A stretch of 64,000 bases of DNA from Bacteroides sp. MSB163 (GCF_036416795.1 NZ_CP143867.1:4394001-4458000); one strand, 5' to 3'. Positions 17,083 to 25,951 are shown, counted from the stretch's first letter. Numbers and translations: made by a program. The notes: a model not told the origin generated them from the letters alone.

Positions 17083-18177
17083 TTATTTCAATACTTCAGC
17101 CAACTTTTTCTGCAATTCTTCACCGTGCAATCCGCGTGCGATGATGGTTCCTTCACCGTCGATCAATACAGTATGAGGAATACTGCTTACTGCATACAAT
17201 TGAGCACCTTCGCTGTTCCAGTATTTCAGGTCAGACATTTGCGGCCAAGTGATGTTCAGTTTCTGAATAGCGTCTTTCCATGCTTCGCCACTTTGATCCA
17301 AAGATACGCCTACGATTTCAAAACCTTTGTTCTTGTATTGAGCGTAAGCTTCTACCAAGTTTGGCATTTCACGGCGACAAGGACCACACCAGCTTGCCCA
17401 GAAGTCGATGAGTACCACTTTACCTTTACCTACATAGTCAGACAGTTTCACGGGTTTTCCGTCAGGAGTTTCCATTTCGAAATCTGTGAACTTCTGGCCT
17501 ACGGCAGTTGCTTTCATCTTTTCTACGTTTCCTTTGATTTTGATGATTACTTCATCATTCGCAAATTCAGCCGGGATTTGCGGCATCAGCGGATCCAATT
17601 CGTCTACTTCAAGATAGTAGTAGTTATTCTTCAGCAAATGAACGCCTACGAGGTTTGTAATATTCTTAGCGATACCTGCCTTGGTGATTTCCATTGACTT
17701 TTCTTGCAGATCGTTCATTTCCTTCATTTTGGCTTCACGCTGTTCGTCAGTCAGTGTAGTATCTGACATGGACTCGTATATAGTCATCATTTGCTTGTTC
17801 AAATCATTCAGCTGAGCTCTGATTTCCTGGTAAGCATCATTGCTTGGCGTACCGGTAGCGGAGTCATTATCACGCGTCAGGTTGATGTTGATGTTACCGT
17901 TTTCAAGGAAAAAGTCCATTAATATGCCTTCTTTTCCTGCCGGTCTGTAAGTCACGTAACGGTTTACGGCAGTATCTTGTACACCTTTGAAGGTGAATGT
18001 GCCTTTTGTGATAACTGCGGAGTCAACTTTTACAAGATTTCTTCCGTCTACTTTTTGCAAAAATACGGTGTCGCCGTCAGCTCCACCCTCTACGGTTCCG
18101 GTTACCACGTAACCTTTGTTTCCGCTACAGGCGGCAACGATGGCAGCCACAGCGAGCAGATAGATAAATTTTTTCAT
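17083..18177 (-). CDS. TlpA-type thioredoxin-fold lipoprotein with DUF4369
   Basis: Probable membrane-anchored thiol-disulfide oxidoreductase of the periplasm. The 364 residues begin with a lipoprotein signal peptide (lipobox VAAC, Cys near 17). Next come a DUF4369-like beta domain (residues about 23-120), a helical linker, and a C-terminal thioredoxin fold (from about 230) with WASWCGPCRREMP. The two Cys of the CGPC motif are intact. Such proteins are common in Bacteroides; the client is unknown. It stands alone with its own terminator. Confidence 0.9.
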   Translation of the reverse strand: MKKFIYLLAVAAIVAACSGNKGYVVTGTVEGGADGDTVFLQKVDGRNLVKVDSAVITKGTFTFKGVQDTAVNRYVTYRPAGKEGILMDFFLENGNININLTRDNDSATGTPSNDAYQEIRAQLNDLNKQMMTIYESMSDTTLTDEQREAKMKEMNDLQEKSMEITKAGIAKNITNLVGVHLLKNNYYYLEVDELDPLMPQIPAEFANDEVIIKIKGNVEKMKATAVGQKFTDFEMETPDGKPVKLSDYVGKGKVVLIDFWASWCGPCRREMPNLVEAYAQYKNKGFEIVGVSLDQSGEAWKDAIQKLNITWPQMSDLKYWNSEGAQLYAVSSIPHTVLIDGEGTIIARGLHGEELQKKLAEVLK

Positions 18178-18210
18178 TGCTTTTTATTATTAAGTAAAAA
18201 TATGTGGCTA

Positions 18211-18218
18211 CAAAGATA
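18211..18218 (-). promoter_or_regulatory. -7 box of the TlpA-like gene
   Basis: TATCTTTG on the minus strand, 34 bases before the ATG at 18177. The expected -33 position falls inside the rpsP terminator hairpin. Confidence 0.55.
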
Positions 18219-18223
18219 GTCAA

Positions 18224-18260
18224 TAAAAAATCCCCTCCGGCATAACCGGAGAGGATTTTA
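18224..18260 (-). terminator. Terminator of rpsP
   Basis: On the minus strand AAAATCCTCTCCGG pairs with CCGGAGGGGATTTT around a TTATG loop, followed by T residues. Confidence 0.85.
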
Positions 18261-18301
18261 TAGTTTTAATCCCATTTTTTGTAATCGTGCTGTGCTTACT
18301 A

Positions 18302-18856
18302 TTATTCAGCAGCAGCTTCAGCTGCAGGAGCTTCTTCGGCAGGAGCCTCTGTTGCTTCTTCAGCAGGAGCTTCGGCAGCGGCTTTTTCTGCTTCTTCAGC
18401 AGCTTTCTTTTCAGCCAATGCTTTAGCTTTTTCAGCGTTCACTTTCTTCTCAGCTTCCAGACGTGCTTTTGCTTCAGCTTTCTTAGCTTCTTCGTCTTTA
18501 GCTTTCAGAGCAGCCAAACCACTTTGTTTGTTGTTCTTCCAAGCTTCAAATTTAGCTTCAGCTTCTGCTTCGCCAAATGCGCCTTTGGTTACACCACCCA
18601 AAAGGTGTTTTTTCATGTAAACGCCTTCGCGTGACAAGATGTTACGAACAGTGTCAGTCGGTTGTGCACCTTTCATAACCCAGTCAAGTGCGCGGTCGAA
18701 CTTCAAATCTACTGTGGCAGGATTGGTGTTCGGATTGTACGTACCAATCTTCTCAATAAATTTACCATCACGTGGTGCTCTTACATCTGCAATAACGATA
18801 GAGTAGAAAGCGTAGCTCTTACGTCCATGTCTTTGCAATCTGATTTTTGTTGCCAT
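18302..18856 (-). CDS. rpsP: 30S ribosomal protein S16 with long C-terminal extension
   Basis: Small-subunit ribosomal protein S16. The N-terminal 80 or so residues (ATKIRLQRHGRKSYAFYSIV, then DRALDWVMKGAQPTDTVRNI) are the conserved core. The other 100 residues are an Ala/Glu/Lys-rich tail, first likely helical and then of low complexity (APAEEATEAPAEEAPAAEAA). Typical S16 is about 80-90 residues. The ATG at 18856 follows a complete promoter at 18916-18946. It is transcribed alone with its own terminator. Confidence 0.96.
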   Translation of the reverse strand: MATKIRLQRHGRKSYAFYSIVIADVRAPRDGKFIEKIGTYNPNTNPATVDLKFDRALDWVMKGAQPTDTVRNILSREGVYMKKHLLGGVTKGAFGEAEAEAKFEAWKNNKQSGLAALKAKDEEAKKAEAKARLEAEKKVNAEKAKALAEKKAAEEAEKAAAEAPAEEATEAPAEEAPAAEAAAE

Positions 18857-18915
18857 TTTAAATAATGTTTTAAATAAATGATTTGAATTATGCTACTATC
18901 TCGTAATAGCGGCTG

Positions 18916-18946
18916 CAAAGGTAGGGCTTTTATTTTGATTGACAAA
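18916..18946 (-). promoter_or_regulatory. rpsP promoter (-33 and -7 boxes)
   Basis: On the minus strand TTTG (18943-18946), 19 bases, then TACCTTTG (18916-18923) matches the Bacteroides housekeeping promoter exactly. It lies 60 bases before the rpsP start. Confidence 0.8.
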
Positions 18947-18978
18947 GAGTTCGCTCGTTATTTTCAGTAAATCAACCA

Positions 18979-19021
18979 TAAAAAAAGGATGAACTTCATT
19001 AGAAATCCATCCTTCTTTTTA
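18979..19021 (-). terminator. Terminator of the RRM protein gene
   Basis: On the minus strand AAGGATGG and TTCATCCTT form a stem followed by a run of seven T, 23 bases beyond the stop codon. Confidence 0.7.
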
Positions 19022-19043
19022 ATAACGTATTATCTGAGAATGA

Positions 19044-19289
19044 TTAATTCTTCGGTAATGCTTCTTTAACTACCATCGGACGGCCTCCGTATTCAGCACC
19101 GTTCAATGCATTGATAGCGTTAGATGCTTCTGCAGAATCCGGCATTTCGATGAATGCGAATCCTTTAGATCTTCTTGTTTCACGGTCAGTGATGATTCTT
19201 ACTGAGTCTACTGTTCCGTACTCTTCCATAACTTCTCTCAAATCTGATTCTCTAACCTTGTAATTAAGGTTACCTACATACAAATTCAT
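19044..19289 (-). CDS. RRM-domain RNA-binding protein (Bacteroides Rbp type)
   Basis: An 81-residue protein that is a single RNA-recognition motif: RNP2 is LYVGNL (residues 3-8) and RNP1 is KGFAFIEM (42-49). It has no other domain. Single-RRM proteins of this size are a known abundant class of RNA-binding proteins in Bacteroides, with proposed roles in post-transcriptional control. It has a terminator and an A/T-rich upstream region of about 150 bases in which TTACTTTG (19430-19437) is a near-match to a -7 box. Confidence 0.92.
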   Translation of the reverse strand: MNLYVGNLNYKVRESDLREVMEEYGTVDSVRIITDRETRRSKGFAFIEMPDSAEASNAINALNGAEYGGRPMVVKEALPKN

Positions 19290-19518
19290 AAATCTAAATA
19301 AAATAATAAATTAATAATTCAATAAACAAAGTTTTTGGAAGTTGTTAGGTCAGAGATGGAAATACTCAATGCAGAGGAAATACATACGTGAAATAATCAA
19401 ATCGAATAAACTTTCTTATTGTTCGGGTACAAAGTAACGCATTCTATTTCAATAATGCATCATCTTTTGCCATATTTTTTTTCGATATTTTCATTTTTTA
19501 TTGAGTATGGGAGATTTT

Positions 19519-20826
19519 TTACGAATATTTCCGTGGATATCTCACCAATATTGCCAATAATGCACATATTCCCATTGTAAACGGATAATACAAGCTACCG
19601 ATAATACTGATGGGAGAAATTCCCGCTAATCCGGCGGCAATCAATAATTGTGCCCCGTAAGGGATGATACCTTGTATCAGGCAGGAGAATGTGTCCAGGA
19701 TACTGGCTGTCTTCCGGCGGTCCAGATGAAAGCGTTGGGCGATGTCCTTGGCTATCGGTCCGGTGGTAATGATGGCGATGGTATTGTTGGCGGTGCATAG
19801 ATTGGCAATGCTGACGAGTGCGGCGATACTCAATTCTGCACCTCGCTTGCCTTTTACGTGACGTGTCAGGCGGGAGATTATGAAATCTATGCCTCCATTA
19901 TACCGAATGGTCTCAAGCATGCCGCCCGCAAGTAAAGTGATGATGATAAGTTCTCCCATTCCCGTGATACCTGTTCCCATGGCGCCGAACCAGTCGAAGA
20001 AAGTCGTACTTATGTCTGTTCCGCTTGTAGCAATACCTATGATGCCTGTGCTGAGGATACCCAGCAGCAAAACCAGCATTACATTTACGCCAGCCACTGC
20101 CGTGCCCAATACGATGAGGTAGGGGATAACTTTTATCCATTCAATCGCTTGCGTCTGTGCAGGGGCTGATATTGATAATCCTTGGAATATATAGATACAT
20201 AATACGACCAGTGCTGCCGGAACCACAATCATAAAGTTCACCCGGAACTTATCCCTCATCACACAATCCTGGGTTTTGGTGGATGCAATTGTTGTATCCG
20301 AAATAAATGAGAGATTATCTCCGAAGAATGAACCGCCCACTACAATGGCAACCATATATGGCAGATCAATACCGGTTTTTTCCGCCAGTCCGATGGCTAC
20401 AGGCGTCAGGGCTACAATTGTTCCTACGCTGGTGCCGATGGAAAGTGAAATGAAACAGGCGGCGATGAAAATTCCTGCCAGTAATAGGTTGTCCGGCAGG
20501 ATGCTCAGAGTCAGGTTTACTGTAGCGTCGATTGCTCCCATCTGTTTGGCGCTCTGTGCAAAAGCTCCCGCAAGGATGAATATCCATATCATCAATATGA
20601 TATTTTTGTTGCTGGCTCCTACCGAGAATTGATACACCCGCTTTTCCAGACTCAATCCGCGCGTCAGTGCAATGGCATAGCAAGATGACAACAGGAATGC
20701 TACCGTAATAGGTACTTTATAGAAATCGTTTACAATCAATGAAGTCACCAGGTAAAGGCATAAAAATACCGCCAGCGGGCTCAGTGCCCACCATCCACCT
20801 TTTCGTTTATTCGCTGTATTTGTCAT
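19519..20826 (-). CDS. nhaC: NhaC-family Na+/H+ antiporter
   Basis: An inner-membrane antiporter of 435 residues with about 11-12 hydrophobic helices. Conserved family features include LSIGTSVGTIVALTPVAIGL and GGSFFGDNLSFISDTTIAST, the latter with acidic residues in a membrane segment. It probably exchanges sodium for protons, which fits with a probable sodium-type V-ATPase in the same window. The long 5' region contains a large inverted repeat (20898-20992). The exact substrate is inferred from the family. Confidence 0.88.
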   Translation of the reverse strand: MTNTANKRKGGWWALSPLAVFLCLYLVTSLIVNDFYKVPITVAFLLSSCYAIALTRGLSLEKRVYQFSVGASNKNIILMIWIFILAGAFAQSAKQMGAIDATVNLTLSILPDNLLLAGIFIAACFISLSIGTSVGTIVALTPVAIGLAEKTGIDLPYMVAIVVGGSFFGDNLSFISDTTIASTKTQDCVMRDKFRVNFMIVVPAALVVLCIYIFQGLSISAPAQTQAIEWIKVIPYLIVLGTAVAGVNVMLVLLLGILSTGIIGIATSGTDISTTFFDWFGAMGTGITGMGELIIITLLAGGMLETIRYNGGIDFIISRLTRHVKGKRGAELSIAALVSIANLCTANNTIAIITTGPIAKDIAQRFHLDRRKTASILDTFSCLIQGIIPYGAQLLIAAGLAGISPISIIGSLYYPFTMGICALLAILVRYPRKYS

Positions 20827-20897
20827 TTTAATATATATTGTAACACGTAAGGCATTCGGGCCGTTAGAGGAATTGATTTCCGTCGGGTTATGAATTC

Positions 20898-20992
20898 TTC
20901 ACCACAGAGTAACGCGGAGTATCACGGAGTTCTATTCTTTGGGTTTCAAATTGATTAAACTCAGGGAGACTCTGTGTCACTCTGTGGTGAAA
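20898..20992. repeat. CACCACAGAGT inverted repeat upstream of nhaC
   Basis: The left arm begins TTCACCACAGAGTAACGCGG. The right arm (20960-20992), read on the other strand, begins TTCACCACAGAGTGACACAG; the roughly 33-base arms differ at only a handful of positions. It lies between the nhaC start and a candidate promoter, so it would be in the mRNA leader. Confidence 0.8.
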
Positions 20993-21005
20993 CATTCATC
21001 CGCTG

Positions 21006-21037
21006 CAAAATTATAAAAAAACAAAGAGCGGAACAAA
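21006..21037 (-). promoter_or_regulatory. Candidate nhaC promoter
   Basis: On the minus strand TTTG (21034-21037), 20 bases, then TAATTTTG (21006-21013). If used, the nhaC leader would be about 175 bases and include the inverted repeat. Confidence 0.4.
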
Positions 21038-21090
21038 ATAGTTTTTGCCCGCCCTCTATCTCTTAATTGTCAATCGTCAATTGTCAATTG

Positions 21091-22581
21091 TTATAGCGTA
21101 ACTCCCGTTTTGAAGATCGCGATTTCCTTGTAACCTTTCTTCTCGTTGTTCACGAATTCACCACTTGCCACCTGGATAATGTAATCGATAAACCGTTCGC
21201 AAGTCTTTTCCATCGGCTCGTTTTCCACGATAACTCCTGCATTGAAATCAATCCATCCCGGTTTGTTCTTTGCCAGTGTGGAGTTGGTGGAAATCTTCAT
21301 GGTCGGTACATACGTTCCGAATGGTGTGCCACGTCCTGTGGTGAACAATACCATGTGGCAACCGCAGGAAGCCAGTGCTGTTGCTGCCACCAGGTCATTT
21401 CCCGGAGCTGACAACAAATTCAATCCTTTTACTTTCAGACGTTCACCATACGGCAACACACCTTCCACGTAGCTTTTGCCACATTTCTGGGTGCATCCTA
21501 AAGCTTTGTCCTCCAAAGTTGAGATACCACCCGCCTTGTTTCCCGGAGACGGATTTTCACCAACCGGTTCGCCATGTGAAAGGAAGTATTCCTTGAAGTC
21601 GTTAATTAGTTTCACAGTTTCTTCAAATAATTCCTTGTTGCGGCAACGGTTCATCAATATGGTCTCTGCACCGAACATTTCCGGAACTTCCGTCAATACG
21701 CTCGTACCACCTTGTGCCACCAGGAAATCGGAGAACATACCCAACAGCGGATTGGCTGTGATACCGGAGAAACCATCCGATCCGCCACACTTTAAGCCTA
21801 CTCGCAATTCACTCAGGGGTACATCCACACGTTCGTCCTTGCTGGCTTTTTCATACAGCTCCCGCAACAGTTTCATGCCTTCTTCGTACTCGTCGCCTAC
21901 TTTCTGCGTTACCATGAATTTTACACGGTCTTCGTCATATTCTCCCAGGAACTCACGGAACACATCCGGCTGATTGTTTTCACAGCCTAAGCCCACTACC
22001 AGCACTGCGCCTGCATTGGGGTGCAATACCATGTCCCGCAGGATTTTCTTGGTATTTTCGTGGTCGTCTCCCAATTGCGAGCATCCATAGTTGTGCGGAT
22101 ATGCCATAATCGCATCCACTCCTTTGCCGCCGGTTTCCCGACGCAGACCTTCGGCCAGCTGGTTGATGATACCATTCACGCAACCTACGGTCGGTATAAT
22201 CCACACCTCGTTGCGAATTCCCACTTCACCGCTTTTACGGCGATAACCTTTGAATGTCAGGTTCTTGTGTGGAATATCCAGCGTAACGCTTGTCGGATTG
22301 TATGTATACTCCAGCAATCCTGCCAAATTTGTCTGAATATTATTCTCATTCATCCAATCCCCCTGTTTCTTAGCTATGCGTGCATGACCGATAGGGTACC
22401 CATATTTAATGACGTTTTCGCCTTCTGCAAAGTCTTTCAATGCAAATTTATGTCCGGCGGGCACTTCCTCACTCAGAGTGATTTCCGTCCCGTCCACCGT
22501 GAGCTTTTCTCCTGCCGGCAGTGTCACGATAGCGACAGCTACATTATCTGCAGGGTTGATTTTAAGGTACTTAGTTTCCAT
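21091..22581 (-). CDS. uxaA: Altronate dehydratase
   Basis: Dehydrates D-altronate to 2-keto-3-deoxygluconate in galacturonate catabolism. The start is taken at METKYLKINPADNVAVAI, giving 496 residues; an in-frame ATG 33 bases earlier would overlap the LacI gene and adds residues unlike the family. An N-terminal SAF-type domain (about 1-90) precedes the large UxaA catalytic region with HNYGCSQLGDDHENTKK, VGLGCENNQPD and KCGGSDGFSGITANP. It follows the LacI gene by 10 bases, so both are co-transcribed, opposite to kdgK. Confidence 0.94.
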   Translation of the reverse strand: METKYLKINPADNVAVAIVTLPAGEKLTVDGTEITLSEEVPAGHKFALKDFAEGENVIKYGYPIGHARIAKKQGDWMNENNIQTNLAGLLEYTYNPTSVTLDIPHKNLTFKGYRRKSGEVGIRNEVWIIPTVGCVNGIINQLAEGLRRETGGKGVDAIMAYPHNYGCSQLGDDHENTKKILRDMVLHPNAGAVLVVGLGCENNQPDVFREFLGEYDEDRVKFMVTQKVGDEYEEGMKLLRELYEKASKDERVDVPLSELRVGLKCGGSDGFSGITANPLLGMFSDFLVAQGGTSVLTEVPEMFGAETILMNRCRNKELFEETVKLINDFKEYFLSHGEPVGENPSPGNKAGGISTLEDKALGCTQKCGKSYVEGVLPYGERLKVKGLNLLSAPGNDLVAATALASCGCHMVLFTTGRGTPFGTYVPTMKISTNSTLAKNKPGWIDFNAGVIVENEPMEKTCERFIDYIIQVASGEFVNNEKKGYKEIAIFKTGVTL

Positions 22582-22591
22582 AATTACTTTA

Positions 22592-23650
22592 TTATTTATT
22601 TGAATAAAATTCAATATTCTCCTTCGTAAGCAAATCTATCGGCATAAAGTTTTCTCTTGGTACTTCCTTTTTGAAGATCAGGTAGTCACACAATGCTTTG
22701 ATGCCATCGAATCCCTGTAATTCAGGCTGTTGAGCGATGAGAAAGGATACACTGCCTTCCATCAGGCATTTCACGTTGCGTTCCAGCAAGTCATATCCCA
22801 TCAGTTTAAAGTCTGTTTTTTGTTGCTTCAATAAATATTCTCCGACAATGTAAACTTTCGAATTGAAAGTGATACCATTCTTTACGTTCGGATGTTTTCT
22901 GAAAAAATCGTTCAGCATCTGTGCGTCATCACTGTCTCGCTTGGCATGCAGGTTCAGTTCCCAGATACGGCAATCGGGGTGATGCTTCAGCATGTATTCA
23001 CGAAATCCGATCTCCCGGCGCTCTTGCTGGTTAGAACCTACAATACCTTCGTTTATTTTACGGAAAATTACAATTTCCCGTTCCCCGCCTGCAAGCAACA
23101 TCATCATCCGTGCGGCGAAGTATCCACTCTGGTGCGAATTCTGTCCGAAAAAGGAGAGGGCGGGCTGATCTTTCAGGTTGGAGTCTATATATATATAAGG
23201 TATAGAACGTTTGTTTAATTCCTCTGTAAACGGTTTCGTATATTGAGGTACGGTGGGGGCGAACATAATTCCGTCCGGTTCCTGTTCCAGGATATTCCGG
23301 GCAACATCTCCGAATGAATGATAGTCGAACGGATCGTAATAGGAGAGGTTCACGGAGATATTGAAGTCCGAATACGCTACCAGTGCGTCCTGGATACCGG
23401 CTTCTACGGCAGTCCAATATTCGCCTTTCTCATGTTGCGGCAGCAGACAGGAGAATGCATATTTCTTGTTCGATGCCAGTGCGCTGGCGTACATATTGGG
23501 TTGGTAATCCAGCTGTTTCAGAATTTCCTCCACCCGTTTCCGGCTGGCTTCCGATACTCCGCTGCGTCCGTGTATCACCCGGTCTACTGTTCCCACTGAT
23601 ACATCCGCCATTTTGGCGATATCTTTAATGCGTATTCTTTCAGACCCCAT
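22592..23650 (-). CDS. LacI-family transcriptional regulator of the hexuronate locus
   Basis: A 352-residue repressor-type protein. Its N-terminal helix-turn-helix (IKDIAKMADVSVGTVDRVIHGRS, residues about 7-30) precedes a periplasmic-binding-protein-like sensor domain. It lies between uxaA (same strand, downstream) and the divergent kdgK, whose promoter overlaps two candidate operators. The inducer is probably a hexuronate pathway intermediate, by context. The junction upstream carries ATTTACG repeats. Confidence 0.93.
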   Translation of the reverse strand: MGSERIRIKDIAKMADVSVGTVDRVIHGRSGVSEASRKRVEEILKQLDYQPNMYASALASNKKYAFSCLLPQHEKGEYWTAVEAGIQDALVAYSDFNISVNLSYYDPFDYHSFGDVARNILEQEPDGIMFAPTVPQYTKPFTEELNKRSIPYIYIDSNLKDQPALSFFGQNSHQSGYFAARMMMLLAGGEREIVIFRKINEGIVGSNQQERREIGFREYMLKHHPDCRIWELNLHAKRDSDDAQMLNDFFRKHPNVKNGITFNSKVYIVGEYLLKQQKTDFKLMGYDLLERNVKCLMEGSVSFLIAQQPELQGFDGIKALCDYLIFKKEVPRENFMPIDLLTKENIEFYSNK

Positions 23651-23713
23651 ATCAATTTACTATTTAGCAATTTACGATTTACGATTGAAAATACTGTATC
23701 CTTATAACTCTTC

Positions 23714-23727
23714 TGTGTCCGCACACA
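23714..23727. promoter_or_regulatory. Candidate LacI operator, distal copy
   Basis: TGTGTCCGCACACA, a near palindrome, is shared (TGTGYCCGCACAC) with a second copy at 23796-23809, 82 bases away, in the divergent region between the LacI gene and kdgK. Confidence 0.5.
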
Positions 23728-23761
23728 ATAATAATCTTAATATTTTCGACACAAATATATG

Positions 23762-23809
23762 ACAATTTTTGTAATTACGAAAATTGTTGTATCTTTGTGC
23801 CCGCACACG
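23762..23809 (+). promoter_or_regulatory. kdgK promoter with overlapping operator-like sites
   Basis: A TTTG -33 box (23768-23771) and TATCTTTG -7 box (23790-23797) are separated by 18 bases. A 26-bp palindrome with one mismatched pair (23762-23787, arms ACAATTTT/AAAATTGT) covers the -33 box and spacer. TGTGCCCGCACAC (23796-23808) overlaps the end of the -7 box and the start site. Binding at either would block the polymerase. Confidence 0.65.
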
Positions 23810-23862
23810 AAGGCTATGAAGAACGAACCTTATTTTAGTTTACTCTCCATAGTATCAAGTGG

Positions 23863-23884
23863 TTAAGGCGGTTTTTAGCCTTAA
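23863..23884 (+). promoter_or_regulatory. Leader hairpin upstream of kdgK
   Basis: TTAAGGC and GCCTTAA form a perfect 7-bp stem around GGTTTTTA in the 5' leader, 54 bases before the kdgK start. There is no T run, so it is not a standard terminator; its role is unknown. Confidence 0.45.
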
Positions 23885-23937
23885 AATGACAAATTGAAAG
23901 TTATAAATTAATCACATATTAAAAAAATAATAAGATT

Positions 23938-24963
23938 ATGGGAAAGAAAGTCGTTACATTAGGCGAGATCATGTTGAGATTGTCCACTCCGGGAAATACC
24001 CGTTTTGTTCAGTCTGATTCATTTGACGTAGTATATGGTGGTGGTGAAGCAAATGTAGCTGTCAGCTGTGCCAACTATGGACATGACGCTTACTTTGTGA
24101 CTAAATTGCCGAAACACGAAATCGGTCAATCAGCTGTGAACGCACTGCGCAAATATGGTGTAAAAACAGATTTCATTGCCCGTGGTGGCGACCGTGTAGG
24201 TATCTACTATCTTGAAACAGGTGCTTCTATGCGTCCCAGCAAAGTAATCTATGACCGTGCACATTCTGCCATTGCTGAAGCAGATGCAGCTGACTTCGAT
24301 TTTGATGCAATCATGGAAGGTGCCGATTGGTTCCACTGGTCCGGTATCACTCCCGCTATCTCCGATAAGGCAGCCGAACTGACAAAATTGGCTTGTGAAG
24401 CTGCAAAACGCCATGGCGTTACGGTATCGGTTGACCTCAACTTCCGTAAGAAACTCTGGACGAAAGAAAAAGCACAATCCATCATGAAGCCGTTGATGCA
24501 GTTTGTTGATGTTTGTATCGGTAACGAAGAAGATGCGGAGCTCTGTCTGGGCTTCAAACCCGACGCTGATGTAGAAGGTGGAAAGACTGATGCTGAAGGC
24601 TACAAGGGTATCTTCAAGGCAATGGCTAAAGAATTCGGATTCAAATATGTTATTTCTACTTTGCGTGAATCATTCTCTGCAAGTCATAATGGCTGGAAGG
24701 CAATGATTTATAACGGTGAAGAATTCTACGAATCTAAACGTTACGATATCAATCCGATCGTTGACCGTGTAGGTGGTGGTGACTCTTTCTCCGGTGGTAT
24801 TATCCACGGTTTGCTGACGAAGCCTAACCAGGGTGCAGCTCTCGAATTTGCCGTAGCCGCTTCTGCCTTGAAGCACACTATCAATGGAGACTTCAATCTG
24901 GTATCGGTAGAAGAAGTTGAAGCATTGGCAGGTGGTGATGCGAGTGGACGTGTACAGAGATAA
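23938..24963 (+). CDS. kdgK: 2-keto-3-deoxygluconate kinase (PfkB family)
   Basis: Phosphorylates 2-keto-3-deoxygluconate to KDPG. It has 341 residues with the PfkB signatures: an N-terminal GGGEANVAVSCANYG substrate loop and the C-terminal anion hole/catalytic base DRVGGGDSFSGG. Context settles the substrate: the gene lies between uxaA, which makes KDG, and a KDPG aldolase, which uses the product. Transcription probably starts at the operator-covered promoter near 23800, giving an approximately 135-base leader. Confidence 0.93.
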   Translation: MGKKVVTLGEIMLRLSTPGNTRFVQSDSFDVVYGGGEANVAVSCANYGHDAYFVTKLPKHEIGQSAVNALRKYGVKTDFIARGGDRVGIYYLETGASMRPSKVIYDRAHSAIAEADAADFDFDAIMEGADWFHWSGITPAISDKAAELTKLACEAAKRHGVTVSVDLNFRKKLWTKEKAQSIMKPLMQFVDVCIGNEEDAELCLGFKPDADVEGGKTDAEGYKGIFKAMAKEFGFKYVISTLRESFSASHNGWKAMIYNGEEFYESKRYDINPIVDRVGGGDSFSGGIIHGLLTKPNQGAALEFAVAASALKHTINGDFNLVSVEEVEALAGGDASGRVQR

Positions 24964-24967
24964 ATTT

Positions 24968-25184
24968 ATTTACTATTGGACTATTTACAATTTACTATTT
25001 GATACTCTTGCTGATGACAACGGAAGAATTGAGGAACAGGTTGAAGGTGTTTGCGGTACGAATAGTTAAGTTAGTAGATAATAATTAGTTCGATAACCAC
25101 TATGAAGGCAAGGATGAATAAATAGTTCAATAGTACAAAGCAAAACATTTAAATTGTAAATAGTAAATTGTTAAATAGTAAATA
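24968..25184. repeat. A/T-rich inverted repeat between kdgK and eda
   Basis: The left words (ACTATTTACAATTTACTATTT, one of them ending near 25001) and right words (AAATAGTAAATTG-type, 25150-25184) are the same pair seen between ntpA and ntpB. About 150 bases of unremarkable sequence lie between. No gene is seen here. Confidence 0.7.
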
Positions 25185-25189
25185 AAAAT

Positions 25190-25858
25190 ATGGCTAAGTT
25201 TGATAAAATAGCAGTATTGAATAAGATCGGTTCTACCGGAATGGTGCCCGTCTTCTATCATAAAGATGCAGAAGTTGCAAAAAAGGTAGTGAAAGCGTGT
25301 TATGAAGGTGGTGTTCGTGCCTTCGAATTTACTAACCGTGGTGACTTTGCTCACGAAGTGTTTGCAGAAGTTGTGAAATTTGCAGCGAAAGAGTGCCCGG
25401 AGATGGCTATGGGCGTAGGTTCTATCGTTGATCCAGCTACGGCTGCCCTTTACTTGCAATTGGGTGCTAACTTCGTTGTAGGCCCATTGTTCAACCCTGA
25501 AATCGCTAAGATTTGTAACCGTCGCCTGGTTGCTTATACTCCAGGATGCGGAAGCGTTTCAGAAGTGGGCTTCGCACAGGAGGCAGGATGCGATCTTTGC
25601 AAGATCTTCCCGGGTGATGTGCTCGGCGCGAAACTGGTAAAAGGCTTGTTGGCTCCGATGCCGTGGTCTAAACTGATGGTGACCGGTGGGGTAGAACCTA
25701 CTCAGGAAAACCTGACTTCCTGGATCAAAGCCGGTGTATTCTGTGTGGGTATGGGATCTAAACTCTTCCCGAATGATAAAGTTGCTGCGGAAGACTGGAC
25801 TTATGTAACAGAAAAATGCAAAGAAGCTCTGGCTTATATCGCAGAAGCTAGAAAATAA
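25190..25858 (+). CDS. eda: KDPG / 4-hydroxy-2-oxoglutarate aldolase
   Basis: Cleaves 2-keto-3-deoxy-6-phosphogluconate to pyruvate and glyceraldehyde 3-phosphate, the last step of the hexuronate route. The 222 residues fit the short class I aldolase family. The Schiff-base lysine is Lys138 in CKIFPGDVLG, and the phosphate-binding MVTGGVEPT segment follows. It lies downstream of kdgK and ends in a strong terminator. Confident. Confidence 0.94.
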   Translation: MAKFDKIAVLNKIGSTGMVPVFYHKDAEVAKKVVKACYEGGVRAFEFTNRGDFAHEVFAEVVKFAAKECPEMAMGVGSIVDPATAALYLQLGANFVVGPLFNPEIAKICNRRLVAYTPGCGSVSEVGFAQEAGCDLCKIFPGDVLGAKLVKGLLAPMPWSKLMVTGGVEPTQENLTSWIKAGVFCVGMGSKLFPNDKVAAEDWTYVTEKCKEALAYIAEARK

Positions 25859-25894
25859 GATATTTCATTTTGTTTAAAGGTGTTTAAAGGGGAC

Positions 25895-25940
25895 AACCAT
25901 TGGAGTTGGCAGATCGTGCCACTCCAGTGGTTTGTTTTTT
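25895..25940 (+). terminator. Terminator of the kdgK-eda unit
   Basis: AACCATTGGAGTTGGCA pairs with TGCCACTCCAGTGGTT around GATCG, followed by TGTTTTTT. Confidence 0.88.
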
Positions 25941-25951
25941 ATATCTTATAA

